A stretch of DNA of 64,000 nucleotides from positions 456,506-520,505 of the forward strand of contig NW_020312004.1 in the NCBI RefSeq assembly GCF_003144115.1, given 5' to 3'. Below, piece by piece: positions 43,880 through 54,494 of the stretch (position 1 is its first letter; each line of letters starts with the position of its first letter). Source of the stretch: Tilletiopsis washingtonensis. Taxonomy: Eukaryota > Basidiomycota > Exobasidiomycetes > Entylomatales. Made by a program: the position numbers and the translations under genes. A model generated the notes under the pieces. That model saw only the letters and a program-made list of their open reading frames with translations, searched no databases and was not told the DNA's origin.

Positions 43880-46710
43880 ATGCCGCGCCGCGCCGCCGCC
43901 GCTGTGGCCGACGAGCACATTGCGCCGCTGCCTCGTCGCGGCCGCGCCTCGCAGCCCATCCTGCTGCTCAGCAGCGACAGCGAGGACGCCGACGGCGGCG
44001 GCGACTCGAGCGACGAGATGCGCCTCGACGGCCGCGCGCGGGCGCTGCCTCGCATGGCCGCTGCCGCGGGCCGCCGCGGCCGTGAGCGCTCGCCCGAGTA
44101 CGCTCACGCCGGGCCCTCGCACGCTCGCGCTGGCCCCTCGCGCGCTCGTGCCGGGCCGTCGCACGCGCGCGGCCCCGCGTCGTCGCCCGACGCCGGCGCC
44201 GACGAGGTCATCTTCGTGCCGACCGAGGGCTACCTGGCCGCACGCGAGGCGCGCCTGGCGCAGCTCAAGTCCGACGCTGCGCAGCGCACGTTCGAGGAGC
44301 GCGAGCTCGCCGTCGTGTATGCCGTGCTGCCCGACGTCGAGCCGGCGGCGGCGCTGAAGCAGCTGCGCAGCGTGTGCGCCACGATGAGCGAGGCGCACAG
44401 CAGCGACGCCGGCGTCGCGGGCGAGCGCGTGCTGCTGCAGCTGCTTGACCTGCCCGGCGGCTATCCGAAGAAGGCGGCCGAGGTCCGTGCCCCTGAGCCG
44501 GAGAGCGACGATGAGGATTCGGCAGACGAGCAGGCGGCGTCCGGCAAGAAGCGCCGCTCCGGCAACGGCAAGGCCCGCCAAGGTGAGACGCCTGCGTTTG
44601 CGTCGCTGTTGCGCAGAGCTCATGCCACGCCGTCCGTAGGCCGCCGCTCGCGCCGCAAGGTCAGCTCGGCAGCCGGCATCGAGTGCCCCGTATGCTGCGA
44701 CGACTCCTTTCCGCTCGATGCGCTGGCGCAGTGCCCCGACGGCCACGTCTTCTGCAAGGCCTGCTGCCGCCGCATGGCCGAGGAGCAGATCGGCATGCGC
44801 AAGCACGAGCTGCGCTGCATGGACGAGGACGGCTGCGAGCTCGAGTTTGCGACCAGGTGAGGCTGCCCGGGCTGCAGCGCATCGGTGCGTGCTGACCGCC
44901 TCGCGCTGCAGCGTCGTGCGCGCGTTCCTGCCGCGCAAGACGTTCAAGCTGTGGGAGAAGATCAAGGCCGAGCGCTGCATTGCCGACGCCGGCATCGACG
45001 GCCTCGAGAGCTGCCCCTTTTGCTCGTACGCGTGCGTCATGGACGCGCGCCCAGACGAGAAGCTCTTCACCTGCCAGAACAAGGCGTGCCTGCGCGTCTC
45101 GTGAGTGTGGGCCAGCGCGGTGCCGGTCCAACGCACCGCTGACGCATTGCCCGATCCCAGGTGCCGCGGCTGCAAAGAGGAGGGCCATGTGCCGCTTTCG
45201 TGCGAAGGTGTGTCCGTCTCTGGCCTCCCTGGCGCGCCGTACTGATGTCGTCTGCAGAGTACAAGGAGTCGCGCAGCGCCGATGGCCGCCATCGTGCGGA
45301 AGAGCTGCTGTCGAATGCACTGTGAGTTGCCCGTGCCAGAGCAGCTAGTTTCGCTATCTGACGCATGCTTTCTGCACCCGTGCCTCAGCATGCGCCGCTG
45401 CCCGCGCAAGGGATGCGAGCAGCCGATCGTCAAAGATGGTGAGCCGACTCACCCTGGCTCTTGCACGGCAGCGCTGACCCGTCTTTGCAGATACTGCGGC
45501 GAACTGCAACAAGATGACGTATGTCCAGCAGGAGCGCGGTTGCGACCTAGCCGCTGACGCTCCTCGCACTTGCAGGTGTCCCTCGTGCCGCATGGTGCGT
45601 ACCCTTGGCCGGCTGTTGACAGCGGCCCATCTTACCCCTTCTCTCTGCAGCTGTTCTGCTACGTCTGCAAGGCCGATGTCTCGCAGGAAGGCTATGCGCA
45701 CTTCGATCAGGATCCTAGCAACTACGCCGCTGGCCGCAACGCACAGAAGTGGTGCGTCGCGTCTCACATCCGCTGATGCACGCCCACTGACCGATACCTG
45801 CTCCGCAGCCCTCTTTGGTGCGCGAATGCACCTACCAGCGCGCGTCTTCTGTTGCTAACCGGCCTTGCTGAACCTTTAGGGAAGACACGGCCGCGCGACA
45901 CAAGCGCGAAGTCGCCGCTGTGCGCGAGGCTCTCGGCGACCAGGCGCCCGAGGACGTGGAACCCGAGCCTCTTCCGGCGCCTCCGCCTGTCACTCTCACC
46001 GAGCAGGTGCAGCGCGCGCTCGCGGCGTTCGGCTTCGGCCACGTGCCGCACGAGCACGAGCAGCTGCGAATGATGGCACAGGTTGCCCCTGTGCTGGACC
46101 AGCGCTATCTCGCAGCTGTCCGCCCCCTCGCCGATGTTCAAGCTCGCGACGTCCTCGCACAGCACTACCAAGCGCTCCGCATGTTCGGCCACATGGCGCG
46201 CGCGCGTCTCGCCGCCGAAGCTGCTGCTCTTGCCGCTGCGCCGCTCCACCGTCATGCGGGCCCGATGGCCGCGCTGCACGATGCACACGCTCGTCTTGCC
46301 GCCCTCGGAGCCGTGCGATTCGGCCACGGCGTGGCCTTCGCTGCGCCTGATCACAGAGCTGGCCCTGCTCGCGTGAGTCGACGGCACGTGGCGCGAGCTG
46401 CAACTGTTGTTCGCGTACTGACCAATGACTCGACACGCAGGCTCCTCCTGCCCTCGCCGGCGATGTGCTCTTCCTCGGAGACCGCGACGTCCTCTACCAG
46501 CACGCTGTTGCTCCTGGCCAGGCCCTGGGCGCGGCTGGTCCGCCAGCTCGAGCTGCACGGCGCGACGTGGCGGCAGCGCCTCCAGCCGCAGAGCGCGCTC
46601 GCCGACAAGCGCCAGCGCAGCCACCGCCGCCTCCGCCGCAGGTCGCTCGCGACGGCTTCGAGATCATCGTGCCTGCCCGCCGTGCCCGTCGTCGTGGCGC
46701 TGCCGCGTAG
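43880..46710 (+). CDS. RBR E3 ubiquitin ligase, RNF216-like
   Basis: RBR ligases pass ubiquitin from E2 to a Cys in RING2 and then to the substrate. Eleven exons (43880-44856, 44912-45100, 45161-45207, 45258-45321, 45389-45438, 45491-45518, 45576-45594, 45651-45751, 45809-45817, 45880-46372, 46441-46710) give 748 residues. RING1: CPVCCDDSFPLDALAQCPDG then HVFCKACCRRM, residues about 271-303. IBR: ESCPFCSYACVMDARPDEKL, CQNKACLRVSCRGCKEEGH. RING2: MRRCPRKGCEQPIVKD, NCNKMTCPSCRMLFCYVCK; the Cys after NCNKMT is the likely catalytic one. KCPLWEDTAARHKREVAAVR matches the RNF216 tail. The N-terminus is disordered with SDSED-type acidic motifs (SUMO-interaction-like LLLSSDSED). Exon 9 has only nine bases and exon 7 nineteen. 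A possible extra 34-base intron at 44581 was not adopted. Confidence 0.88.
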
Positions 46711-47100
46711 CGGCCTGGCTGCGCTGCGCGATGACCTCCATCCGCGAGTCCTTGCCGGGTCGTCCATCTTCGCCCGCACCCACCTCTTCCGTCTCTCTCT
46801 CTCTCTCTCTCTCTCGTGCCGCCTCTGATCATCACCCATCGCACTGTCCGTTAATGCACACGCCCGCCACTTCAAGCGTCCGCCGTCACCGATCATCGTC
46901 CCGCCACCTTTTCCTCATCCTTCACCCGCTTACCTCACATCACCACTGTCATCGCTCATAGCCACCGCTGCCAATGTCGTCTCAACGTGCTCTCTCGCGA
47001 GCGTAGCTACGACGCGCATCTGATTACTTCCACGTCGTGTGGAAGAAGCTGCGCGAGAGCCGACGTCAGCTGTGCCGCTGCGAATGATGCATGAGGTGAC
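46711..47100. other. Convergent 3' flank with a dinucleotide repeat
   Basis: 390 bases between the stops of the RBR gene and ALG2. Contains the (TC)12 microsatellite at 46792-46815 and C/A-rich DNA of lower GC than the surroundings. No gene. Confidence 0.55.
46792..46815. repeat. (TC)12 microsatellite
   Basis: Twelve uninterrupted TC units in the 3' flank of the RBR gene. Confidence 0.95.
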
Positions 47101-49150
47101 TCACAAAGCGGCCATGAGGGCAAAGACTGTGAGGCAGAAAGTTGAGAAGGCGCCGTAGCGGCAGCACTGCGTGCGACTCACTGGCAAAGGTGCTGCCCCA
47201 CAGGAAGAGATTCTCCTCGTTGCGCAGACGGCCGAGGGCCAGCGTGTCGCGCAGTGCGGCCTCGAGACCGTCGGTCATGACCTCGGTGCTGAAGCGCGCC
47301 CGCACACGCTCTCGGCTGGCCTTGGCCATCTTTGCCCGCTGGCTGTCGCTCATGTCGAGCAGGCTGCCAATGGCGCCCGCCCAGATCGCCGCGCGAGGCT
47401 GGCGCAGCAAGCCTGTGCCGTCGGGGTTTGTAAAGCCTCCAGTGGGCGTAGGCGTGCCGGCGTCGACGACGGTCTCCACTGGTCCGCCAGAGTTGGCTGA
47501 CAGCACCGGCACGCCGCACGCCATGGCCTCGAGCGGCACAATGCCAAAGTGCTCGTCCTTGGGCGTGTACAGCAGCGCGCGCGTGTTGGGCGAGAGCAGC
47601 AGCGCCGGAATCAGCGCGCCTGGCAGCGACGGCAGGAAGATGACCTGCAGGGCCTCGAGCTGGTCTTGTGGAGGTGCCGACGCCGGCGGCTGGTGCGGCT
47701 GCGCTGTCCAGAAGAGCGTCGTGTGGACGAGGCCGAGCTGAGTCGCGCGCTTCTCGAGCTCGTCCAGCGTCTCGATATTGTCGCGCACGCGCCGGTCGTA
47801 GCCACCGACAACCACGAGCCGCAGCGGCTGCTTCTTGCCGCTCTTGTTCTGCTCCTTGACACGCTGGGCAAACGCCTCGAGCGCCAGAGCCACATTCTTC
47901 TTCGCCTCGAAGCGGTTGATCGAGACGAGCGTCGGAACGTCGCTGCTGCGCAGCGTGTCAGCCGCCTCTGCGCGCAAGATACACAGCGAACACGCACGTG
48001 CCCATGCACAGATCGCGGATGCAGTGCCGCACGCTGGACGCCGAGCCGAGCTCGCCCAGCGCGTCGACAGCCTGCTTGACGCCCTGCGCGTCGTAGTGCT
48101 CGGCGTCGATGCCCGGGTAGAGCACGCGCGGCTCGCGGCGCAGGCGCGGGAAGCTCTTGCCGAACTGGCGCTGCGTGAACTCGGAGTTGACGAGAATCTT
48201 GTCGGACGAGTCTGCGTGCGGTGTCAGTGATGGGTCCGAGGGCCACAGCAGCGGCGGACGCACCGATCGTGGCTTCCTCGAAGAAGTCAAAGGGGATGCG
48301 GTACAGGGCGCGCAGCAGGCCCGGCCCGCCGTAGCCGCGGTCGAGGGCGCGCTGCCGTGCGATGGAGCCGCCGATCTCCTTGTCGGGATAGTGGCAGAAG
48401 AAGACGACGCGCGTGGCCGTCAGCGTGCGCACCCACGGCACGATGGCCGAGAGCTGGTCGACAAAGACGACGTCGTACGGCTCGCTCGGCGGCAGCGACG
48501 TGAGCAGGCGCAGCAGCGGGCCCGGCAGCGTGCCTGGGAAGCGAAAGGCGAAGAGCGCCACGAGCAGCTGTGCGAAGAGCGAGAATTGCTGCGCGATGGC
48601 CATGGGCAGCGTGAAGGCGTGGAAGAGCGAGCGCGGCAGGCGGGTGCGCACATGGCGCACGACGAGGGTGCCTGCGGGGCGCTGTCAGCCGCGATGCGAG
48701 CCCAAACGATGCCAGCATGCGATGCCAGCATGAGCGATGCCAGCACATGCGATGCGCATACGTCGACAGCGCATGTACTCGGCGCATACATCGACGTGCC
48801 CAGCACCAGCGCATACATCGACGCAGGCAGCAATCTGCTGCCTCGCCCGTCCCGTGCACCCAGCACGCAGCACGCACCGTCGCGCGTCGCCTCGAAGCAG
48901 TGTGCCAGGTCGTGGTGCGAGGTGAGGATCTCGACGTCGTGGCCGCGCGCCTGCAGGCCGAGTGCGGCGTCGACGACGAGCTTCTCGGCGCCGCCTGTGC
49001 CGCGGCAGGGTGAGCGGGGTGGCAGGGCAGAAGCATGCCAGCTCGGCATGGCAGCCCACGCGACGCACCGATGCCGAGGTCGGGGTGGATGAAGGCGATG
49101 CGCAGCTTGCGCTCGGGCGTCTGCGCCGCGGCGTGCGTGGCTGCGGGCAT
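47101..49150 (-). CDS. ALG2: Alpha-1,3/1,6-mannosyltransferase Alg2
   Basis: GT4-family enzyme on the cytosolic face of the ER that adds the second and third mannose to the dolichol-linked N-glycan precursor. Exons 49150-49069, 48994-48878, 48671-48264, 48211-48033, 47965-47182 and 47126-47101 give 531 residues. Motifs: [51 protein letters not shown] (acceptor loop), [69 protein letters not shown] (the E-x7-E nucleotide-sugar site) and NSGGPVETV. The last intron (47127-47181) makes the protein end FAIFALMAAL; without it the frame would run on to 47066. Intron 2 (206 bases) carries degenerate tandem repeats. The junction of exons 4 and 5 (GCAGAG acceptor) is the least certain. Confidence 0.94.
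48707..48825. repeat. Degenerate short tandem repeats in ALG2 intron 2
   Basis: Three to four copies of a 13-15 base unit (CGATGCCAGCATG and variants), then two copies of GCGCATACATCGACG. All inside the 206-base intron. Confidence 0.75.
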
Positions 49151-49901
49151 GCCGGCGGTGCAGCAGAGGGGCGGAGGTGGTGGAGCGGAGCGAGAAGCAG
49201 AAGGAGCGAGGCTGCCTCGCCGTGTGCGGCCTTGCCGGGCGCGCACGTGCCGCATCGCCGCCGCCGCGCCTGCCGGCCCCGCTCGACATCTTCGACGACA
49301 CCCGCTCTGCACCGCATCGCACATACCCGCCACGGCCACGCAGCCGCAGTCACACTCATGTCTCAGCCGTTCTCGCAATACGGCATCGCCTCAGTGTCGC
49401 ATGCCGCCATGGCCTGGCCTGCGGTGCGTGCGCTTGCCCCGCGTGCCGCACGGATGCGCCGGCGCAGCGTGGGAGCAGCATGGCGATGGCGGCAGGCAGC
49501 CGCAGCCACAGCCCGGAGTAGTCTCGCCAGGGACCTGACAAAGGCGCTGCAGAGGTGGATGCTGGGCCTCCTCGAGCTGGGCGAGAAGGAGCGCTGGCCT
49601 GCCGGCGGCACGCCGTGGTGTGTCCGTGCGGGCGGCGCGAAGGAAGCGCGAGAAGGCGCGAGTCAGCGTGGCGCGCGGGGGCTGCGCTGCGCTGGCGGCG
49701 ACTCCACTTCGCACCGCCGCCTCCACTCAGTCTCGCTGCTCCACTCTGCGCCCCTGTCAGGCCATCCGCCGCCGCCAGGGGCGCTGCACTTGCACACCCT
49801 GAGCTGTGCAGCGTCGGCTGCCTCCCACCACCACCCGCAGCACGGCACCTCGCCGTCTCGCAGCGGCGCCGTCCTTCTCGCCGCGCCCCTCGCCCTGCAG
49901 C
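49151..49901. promoter_or_regulatory. Divergent promoter, ALG2 / pyroglutamyl peptidase
   Basis: 751 bases between divergent starts. The small frames here (for example 49391-49726 minus) show no domain. Confidence 0.5.
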
Positions 49902-51145
49902 ATGCCGCCGCCGCCGGCCGCGCCGCCGCCGCTGCAGGCCAGCGCGCCGCCGCGCGCCGGCGACACGCACGTCCTCATCACGGGCTTTGGTGTGAGTGGG
50001 CACGGGCGCAGCAGCGACGAGACGCATGAGGGTCAGAGCGGCAGGGGCATGGGCGCAGCATGTGACGTGCTTGGGCGGCACCGAGGCGGACATGGCGCCG
50101 GCCCTGGACCTCGGCCTCGCCCGTGCGCTCGCTCGCACGCTCGCTCACACCTCGCACGCAGCCGTTCGGCAGCATCGTCACCGACACGAACCCGTCGTGG
50201 CTCGCCATCCAGGCGCTGCACAACACCCTCCTCGCGCCCGCCGCGCCACAGCCGGCGAGCGACTCGGACTCGCGCCGCGTCCACATCCAGGTGCTGCAGA
50301 GCGCCGTGTGCTACTCGCACATCCTCTCGCTCGTGCCGCGCCTGCACGGCTGTCCGCCGTCGCTGCACTCCGAGCCGTGGCTGGACCCGCGCGGCGCGGC
50401 GCCCGTCGCCGGCTGCGGGCCGCAGGGCAGCGGCAAGCCGTACCCGGCCGGCTACGCGCTGCAGCACCCGCCCGGCGGCTTCGACGTCGTGCTGCACGTC
50501 GGCGTCGGCCACGCCGGCAACCTCGCCGTCGAACAGCTGGCGCACAAGCGCCGCTACCAGATGACCGACGCACGCGGCGAGCATGCGCCGCGCGCTCTCG
50601 ACCAGAGCGCGCTGGCCGAGGTCGTCGGCCAGGCCGAGGCGCGCGAGCGTGCCCGCCTCGAGCGTGCCGCGCGCGGCGAGCCGGCGGCGCCGCAGCGTGT
50701 CGCCGACACGTCGTGCGTGCGCGGCTTTGCCGAGGGCTACGAGGCCTTCCAGGAGGAGGAGCGCAGCAGCGTCGACGTCGCGGCGCTCGTGGAGTGGCTC
50801 AAGCGGCAGGGCACCGAGGTGCGTGCAGATGGCGCAGCGACGCACGGCCGCTGACACGGCGCACTCCGCAGCATGTGCGCCCGTCCCTCGACGCTGGCCG
50901 CTTCCTGTGCGACTTTATCGTGAGAGCAGGCGCGCCCAGAGCTGCGAGCGGCGCTGACAGGCAGCACGCAGTACTACGCCTCGCTGTGCGAGGCGCAGCG
51001 CGCCCGGCCGCGCCGCGAGCAGGCCGGCAAGGCCGGCGCCACGGTGCTCTTCATCCACGTGCCGCCCGTGGGCGAGCCGCTGAGCCTCGCCGAGATGACC
51101 GAGGGCCTCCGCGGCGCGGCCTGGTGGCTGGCCACGCAAAAGTAA
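49902..51145 (+). CDS. Pyroglutamyl-peptidase I (peptidase family C15)
   Basis: Cytosolic cysteine peptidase that removes N-terminal pyroglutamate. Exons 49902-49991, 50162-50818, 50872-50919 and 50972-51145 give 322 residues, about 100 more than bacterial enzymes. Signatures: THVLITGFGPFGSI across intron 1, then NPSWLAIQAL; DVVLHVGVGHAGNLAVEQLA; LDAGRFLCDFIYYASL with the catalytic Cys; and VLFIHVPPVG with the catalytic His. A charged helical insert (QAEAREARLE-type, residues about 165-200) separates the second and third motif. The catalytic triad region is intact as far as can be read. Introns are 170, 53 and 52 bases. Convergent with NDUFB7, 80 bases apart. Confidence 0.9.
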
Positions 51146-51225
51146 CTTACCTCGGTTGCGTCTCCCGTCTCTGTGCACGTCCGTCGGGCAATGGCAGCGT
51201 GTATGCGTCTCATTCGCGGGCCTCC

Positions 51226-51950
51226 TCATGCCTCGTCGGCGCGTGCAGCCAGCGCCTGCTTCGAGAGCTCCCGCTGGCGCCGGATGAAGCTGTGCAGGGG
51301 CGTGCGTCTAAGCGGCGGGCGCGGCCAGCGCTGTGCGTGCCACTCACTCGTCGTACTGGCACTTCTCGTATGTGTGCCTGAGGGCGGCAGCGTCAGCACG
51401 GCTTGAGGCAGGGTGACGTGCCTCGTGCCGGCGTCGCGCAGTGCGCACGCTTCAGCGCCATCCCAGACGCCGTGTCGCCATCTGTGCAGCGCCCACGACG
51501 CAGAGACAGGGCGCAGGCGCGGCCACACGACGAGCTTCGTAGCGCCATCATTGACGAAGCCGCAGTCTGCAGCGCATGCTGCGTCTTGCGGCGGACGGCC
51601 TGCCGCGCACGAGCGCAAGGCCAGGCACCGCCGCAGGCCCAACGCTGCCCGCCCTCGCCCGCTACGCGAGCCAACACGTCGATCGCAGCACCGGGCCAGC
51701 CGTCGATGCGCCCGCCAGCCTGACCACTCGAGCGCACACACGCACCTCTCGTCCTCGCACTTCCACGGCATGTAGAGCGTCTGCTTGCGGCACTTGTTGA
51801 GCGGGATGAGCAGGCTGGGGGATGCGCAGGCGTGAGCGGGCACGGCGGCGGCGGCAGCACCCCGGGCAGCACGCACGCGCTGCACTGGTCGCGGAAGCCG
51901 AGCGGCAGGCGGGCGGCGTTGGCCTCCTCGAGGCTGGTGGTGTGCGACAT
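51226..51950 (-). CDS. NDUFB7: Mitochondrial complex I subunit NDUFB7 (B18)
   Basis: Accessory subunit of NADH:ubiquinone oxidoreductase on the intermembrane-space side, with twin CX9C motifs oxidised by Mia40. Exons 51950-51877, 51814-51746, 51377-51348 and 51289-51226 give 78 residues. The protein reads AARLPLGFRDQCSALLIPLN, then KCRKQTLYMPWKCEDERHTY and EKCQYDDFIRRQRE; the four Cys (QC, KC, KC, KC) give CX9C-type spacing. Exon 3 is 30 bases. Intron 2 (51378-51745) is 368 bases, longer than the whole coding sequence. Presence of this subunit shows the fungus has a standard respiratory complex I. Confidence 0.93.
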
Positions 51951-52226
51951 GGTGAGTGTGCTGGGTGTGGGGAGCGAAGGAGGGGGTGCGTCAGGCGCGG
52001 TGTCGCTGTGCGGCGGCGACAGCGGCGGCGGGCGCGCGTCGGCGGCACGCGGCCGAGCTGGCCCGCACTACAATCGGGCCGCTACAAGCGCCGCGCAGCA
52101 AGTTGTAGTGCAGGTGTTGGTCGGGCCGCGCCCGCCACGCGACGCGCCTGCTGAGCAACGCGCTCCTTTCCTCCACCCCACCTTCGCCCTCTCACACTCG
52201 CACCTGTCCGACAGCACGCCGCCGCG
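51951..52226. promoter_or_regulatory. Divergent promoter, NDUFB7 / TQPL-repeat gene
   Basis: 276 bases between divergent starts. No gene seen. Confidence 0.5.
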
Positions 52227-54494
52227 ATGCCGGCGCACGGGCCGCGCTGGATCCGCGAGCAGCCGGCGCGCGCGCTGGCCGAGCGCACCAACTCGTCTGC
52301 CTCGTCATCGTCCGCAGCAGCGCCGCCGCAGAAGCGCGCGCCGGCCAAGCTGGCCTTCTCCGACTCGCCCGCTCCGTCGGCGGCGCGTGCTCTGGCGCGC
52401 CGCGGTGCCGCACCGCCGGCCAGCTCGCCGCACGGCAGCACTCCGCGGCTGCGGCAGGCCACGCTCCCGTTCCTGCGCACTGCAGGGCCGTCCGCCGCAC
52501 CGGGCGGTGGCAGTGGCAGCACGATGCGCTCGTCGCCCGCGCCGGCGTCGAGGCCAGCCAAGCGGCCTGCGTCTTCTCCTCTCTCCTCTGAGAACGAGGC
52601 GGCAGCAACTACCGATGCGCCGGTACAGCGTCGGCGGCTGCGCAAGCAGAGCGTACTTGCCGACGCCGTGCCTGCCATCGCGGCGGCCTTTGGGCCCGCG
52701 CCGCCCTCGAGTCTTCGCAAGCAGCCGCTGCCACAAGACGAGAACAGCGAGCCCAGCAGCCCCGAAAGTTCGCCGCCACGCCGCGCTGCGATGCATCAGT
52801 CGCGCTCAGCTGTGGCCTCGTCGTCGCACCAGCCGCGGCCGCGCCGCCCGCTGCAGTCTCGAGCGCTGGCAGGGCCCAGCACGCCCCAGCACGCCAACAC
52901 GTCGCCGCTCAAGGGCACCACGCCCTACATGCACGACACGCTGTCCGAATCTCAGCGCCTCGGCTGGGAGGAGCACATGCCCTCTACGCTCGCGCAGTGG
53001 CGCGACGCCGCCGGCATCAATCAGTCGCGCGAAGACCAGGCGGCAGCGCGCGAGCGCGAGCGCCTGCGGAATCGGGAGCGTGCAGAGCAGGAGCGCAGAG
53101 CGGCCTTGCAACGCCTGCAAGGCACGCGCAGCAATGGCAGCGCTCGCAAGAAGACAGCGCGACGAGCCGTGTCGCCTGCTGCGCCGCATGCGTCGGACGC
53201 GTGCGGTGGCGCAGAGCAAGCCGAGGGCTCTGGCTCGGCGAGTACCTCTGCGCTTCCGGCACCTCGACAGCCGCGCATCCTCGCATACGAGACGCAGCCC
53301 GGCGCCACGCAGCTCGCCACGGCCAGCTCTGCGCGGCGCAAGCCCCTGGTCGCAGCGTCGCGTACGCCAGTCTCGGTCTTTCGCGACTCGCTCGAGCTCG
53401 GCCCGACGCAGCCCGATCTGGGCGGCCGCGCTTCGCCGCCTCGCGACTGGTTCGGCGGCTCGAGCCCGCTGACGTCGGAGCGGTCCGACACGAACTACGA
53501 GGCGCTTGCAGTCGAGGCTGCGGCGGCAGCGCCTCCGCCGCATGTGGTGCAGGACTTTGACGAGCAGAGCCAAACTGCGCCCGGCGGCACGTTCTCCGTC
53601 TTTCAGCGTGGCTCCAGCACCGGTCCGCTCGATCCGACGGGTGCCGCCTTGCCGCCTCCACGCAGCACATCGCACCGCTCAGCAAGCCAGATGGCACGCG
53701 ACGAGCTCAGCGCCGAGCTGTTCGCCTCCTCATCACCGCGTCAAGAATCCGCGCGAAAGGCCGACAGTACTACACGCGCGGCGCGCCACTCGTCGCCGCG
53801 CCGCAAGAGCGCACTCACGCAGAACGACGCATCACGAGCCGGCGCAGCCTGGGCCCAGCTCGACCAGACCTGGCTCGGCGTCGACGCCGGGCAGGCTGGG
53901 CCGTCCAATGCGCGTGCAAGCACAAGTAATCCGCTGGAGCAGGCGCAACTCGGCCACTTTGGCTTCCGGCACACATCTGCGCCGTCTGCTCAGCGAGAGC
54001 ACCGTCGCGCTCACGAGCCCAGCGAGCTTCTCATGCGTGGCTCGCGCGCGTACCTGAGCGACGACGAAGGCGACGAGGAAGATCCGCAGCGCGCGCGGCT
54101 CGACGCCGACGGCGAGGCGACGCTGCCGCTCGCGGGCGCGGCATCGGACGACGAGACGCAGCCACTGGACGGTAAGGCGTCCGACGAAGAGACGCAGCCA
54201 CTGCCGCACGCTGCCGACGGCGAGGAGACGCAGCCGCTGCCACACGCCGGCGACGGCGACGAGGAGACGCAGCCGCTGCCGCACGAGGGCGACGATGACG
54301 AGACGCAGCCGCTGTCCGTCGCGTCGTCGCAGACGGAGTCCTCGAGCGGCGAGGACGACGTCGTGCCGCACGGCGCTCTCGCGGCCATGGAGCGGGAGAT
54401 GGCGCGGCAGCGCGCGCCGGCCGAGGCGTATGCGCTCGTGCCGGACATGGAGTCGATGGACACCCAGACGAAGGCCTTTTTCTCGTCGCTGTAA
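52227..54494 (+). CDS. Large disordered protein with C-terminal TQPL repeats
   Basis: Not recognised. A single uninterrupted exon of 755 residues, unusual in this intron-rich window. Ser/Ala/Pro/Arg-rich and disordered throughout. Near residue 75 it has RLRQATLPFLRT, reminiscent of but not equal to a PCNA-binding (PIP) box. Near residue 225-260 comes a more conserved-looking stretch (KGTTPYMHDTLSESQRLGWE; STLAQWRDAAGINQSRED) followed by a charged helix. At about residues 637-698 an acidic region carries five copies of (D/E)ETQPL spaced 11-14 residues apart, then SSQTESSSGEDD. Tandem acidic TQ motifs are typical of phospho-dependent docking (FHA or BRCT partners) in DNA-damage and replication proteins. 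The C-terminus is DTQTKAFFSSL. Role inferred only from motifs. Confidence 0.7.
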   Translation: MPAHGPRWIREQPARALAERTNSSASSSSAAAPPQKRAPAKLAFSDSPAPSAARALARRGAAPPASSPHGSTPRLRQATLPFLRTAGPSAAPGGGSGSTMRSSPAPASRPAKRPASSPLSSENEAAATTDAPVQRRRLRKQSVLADAVPAIAAAFGPAPPSSLRKQPLPQDENSEPSSPESSPPRRAAMHQSRSAVASSSHQPRPRRPLQSRALAGPSTPQHANTSPLKGTTPYMHDTLSESQRLGWEEHMPSTLAQWRDAAGINQSREDQAAARERERLRNRERAEQERRAALQRLQGTRSNGSARKKTARRAVSPAAPHASDACGGAEQAEGSGSASTSALPAPRQPRILAYETQPGATQLATASSARRKPLVAASRTPVSVFRDSLELGPTQPDLGGRASPPRDWFGGSSPLTSERSDTNYEALAVEAAAAAPPPHVVQDFDEQSQTAPGGTFSVFQRGSSTGPLDPTGAALPPPRSTSHRSASQMARDELSAELFASSSPRQESARKADSTTRAARHSSPRRKSALTQNDASRAGAAWAQLDQTWLGVDAGQAGPSNARASTSNPLEQAQLGHFGFRHTSAPSAQREHRRAHEPSELLMRGSRAYLSDDEGDEEDPQRARLDADGEATLPLAGAASDDETQPLDGKASDEETQPLPHAADGEETQPLPHAGDGDEETQPLPHEGDDDETQPLSVASSQTESSSGEDDVVPHGALAAMEREMARQRAPAEAYALVPDMESMDTQTKAFFSSL

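Noticed and set aside
44581-44615. Possible 34-base intron in the RBR gene
   Set aside because: GTGAGA...GCGCAG could splice, but the frame is continuous and the length is below other introns here, so I kept it as exon.
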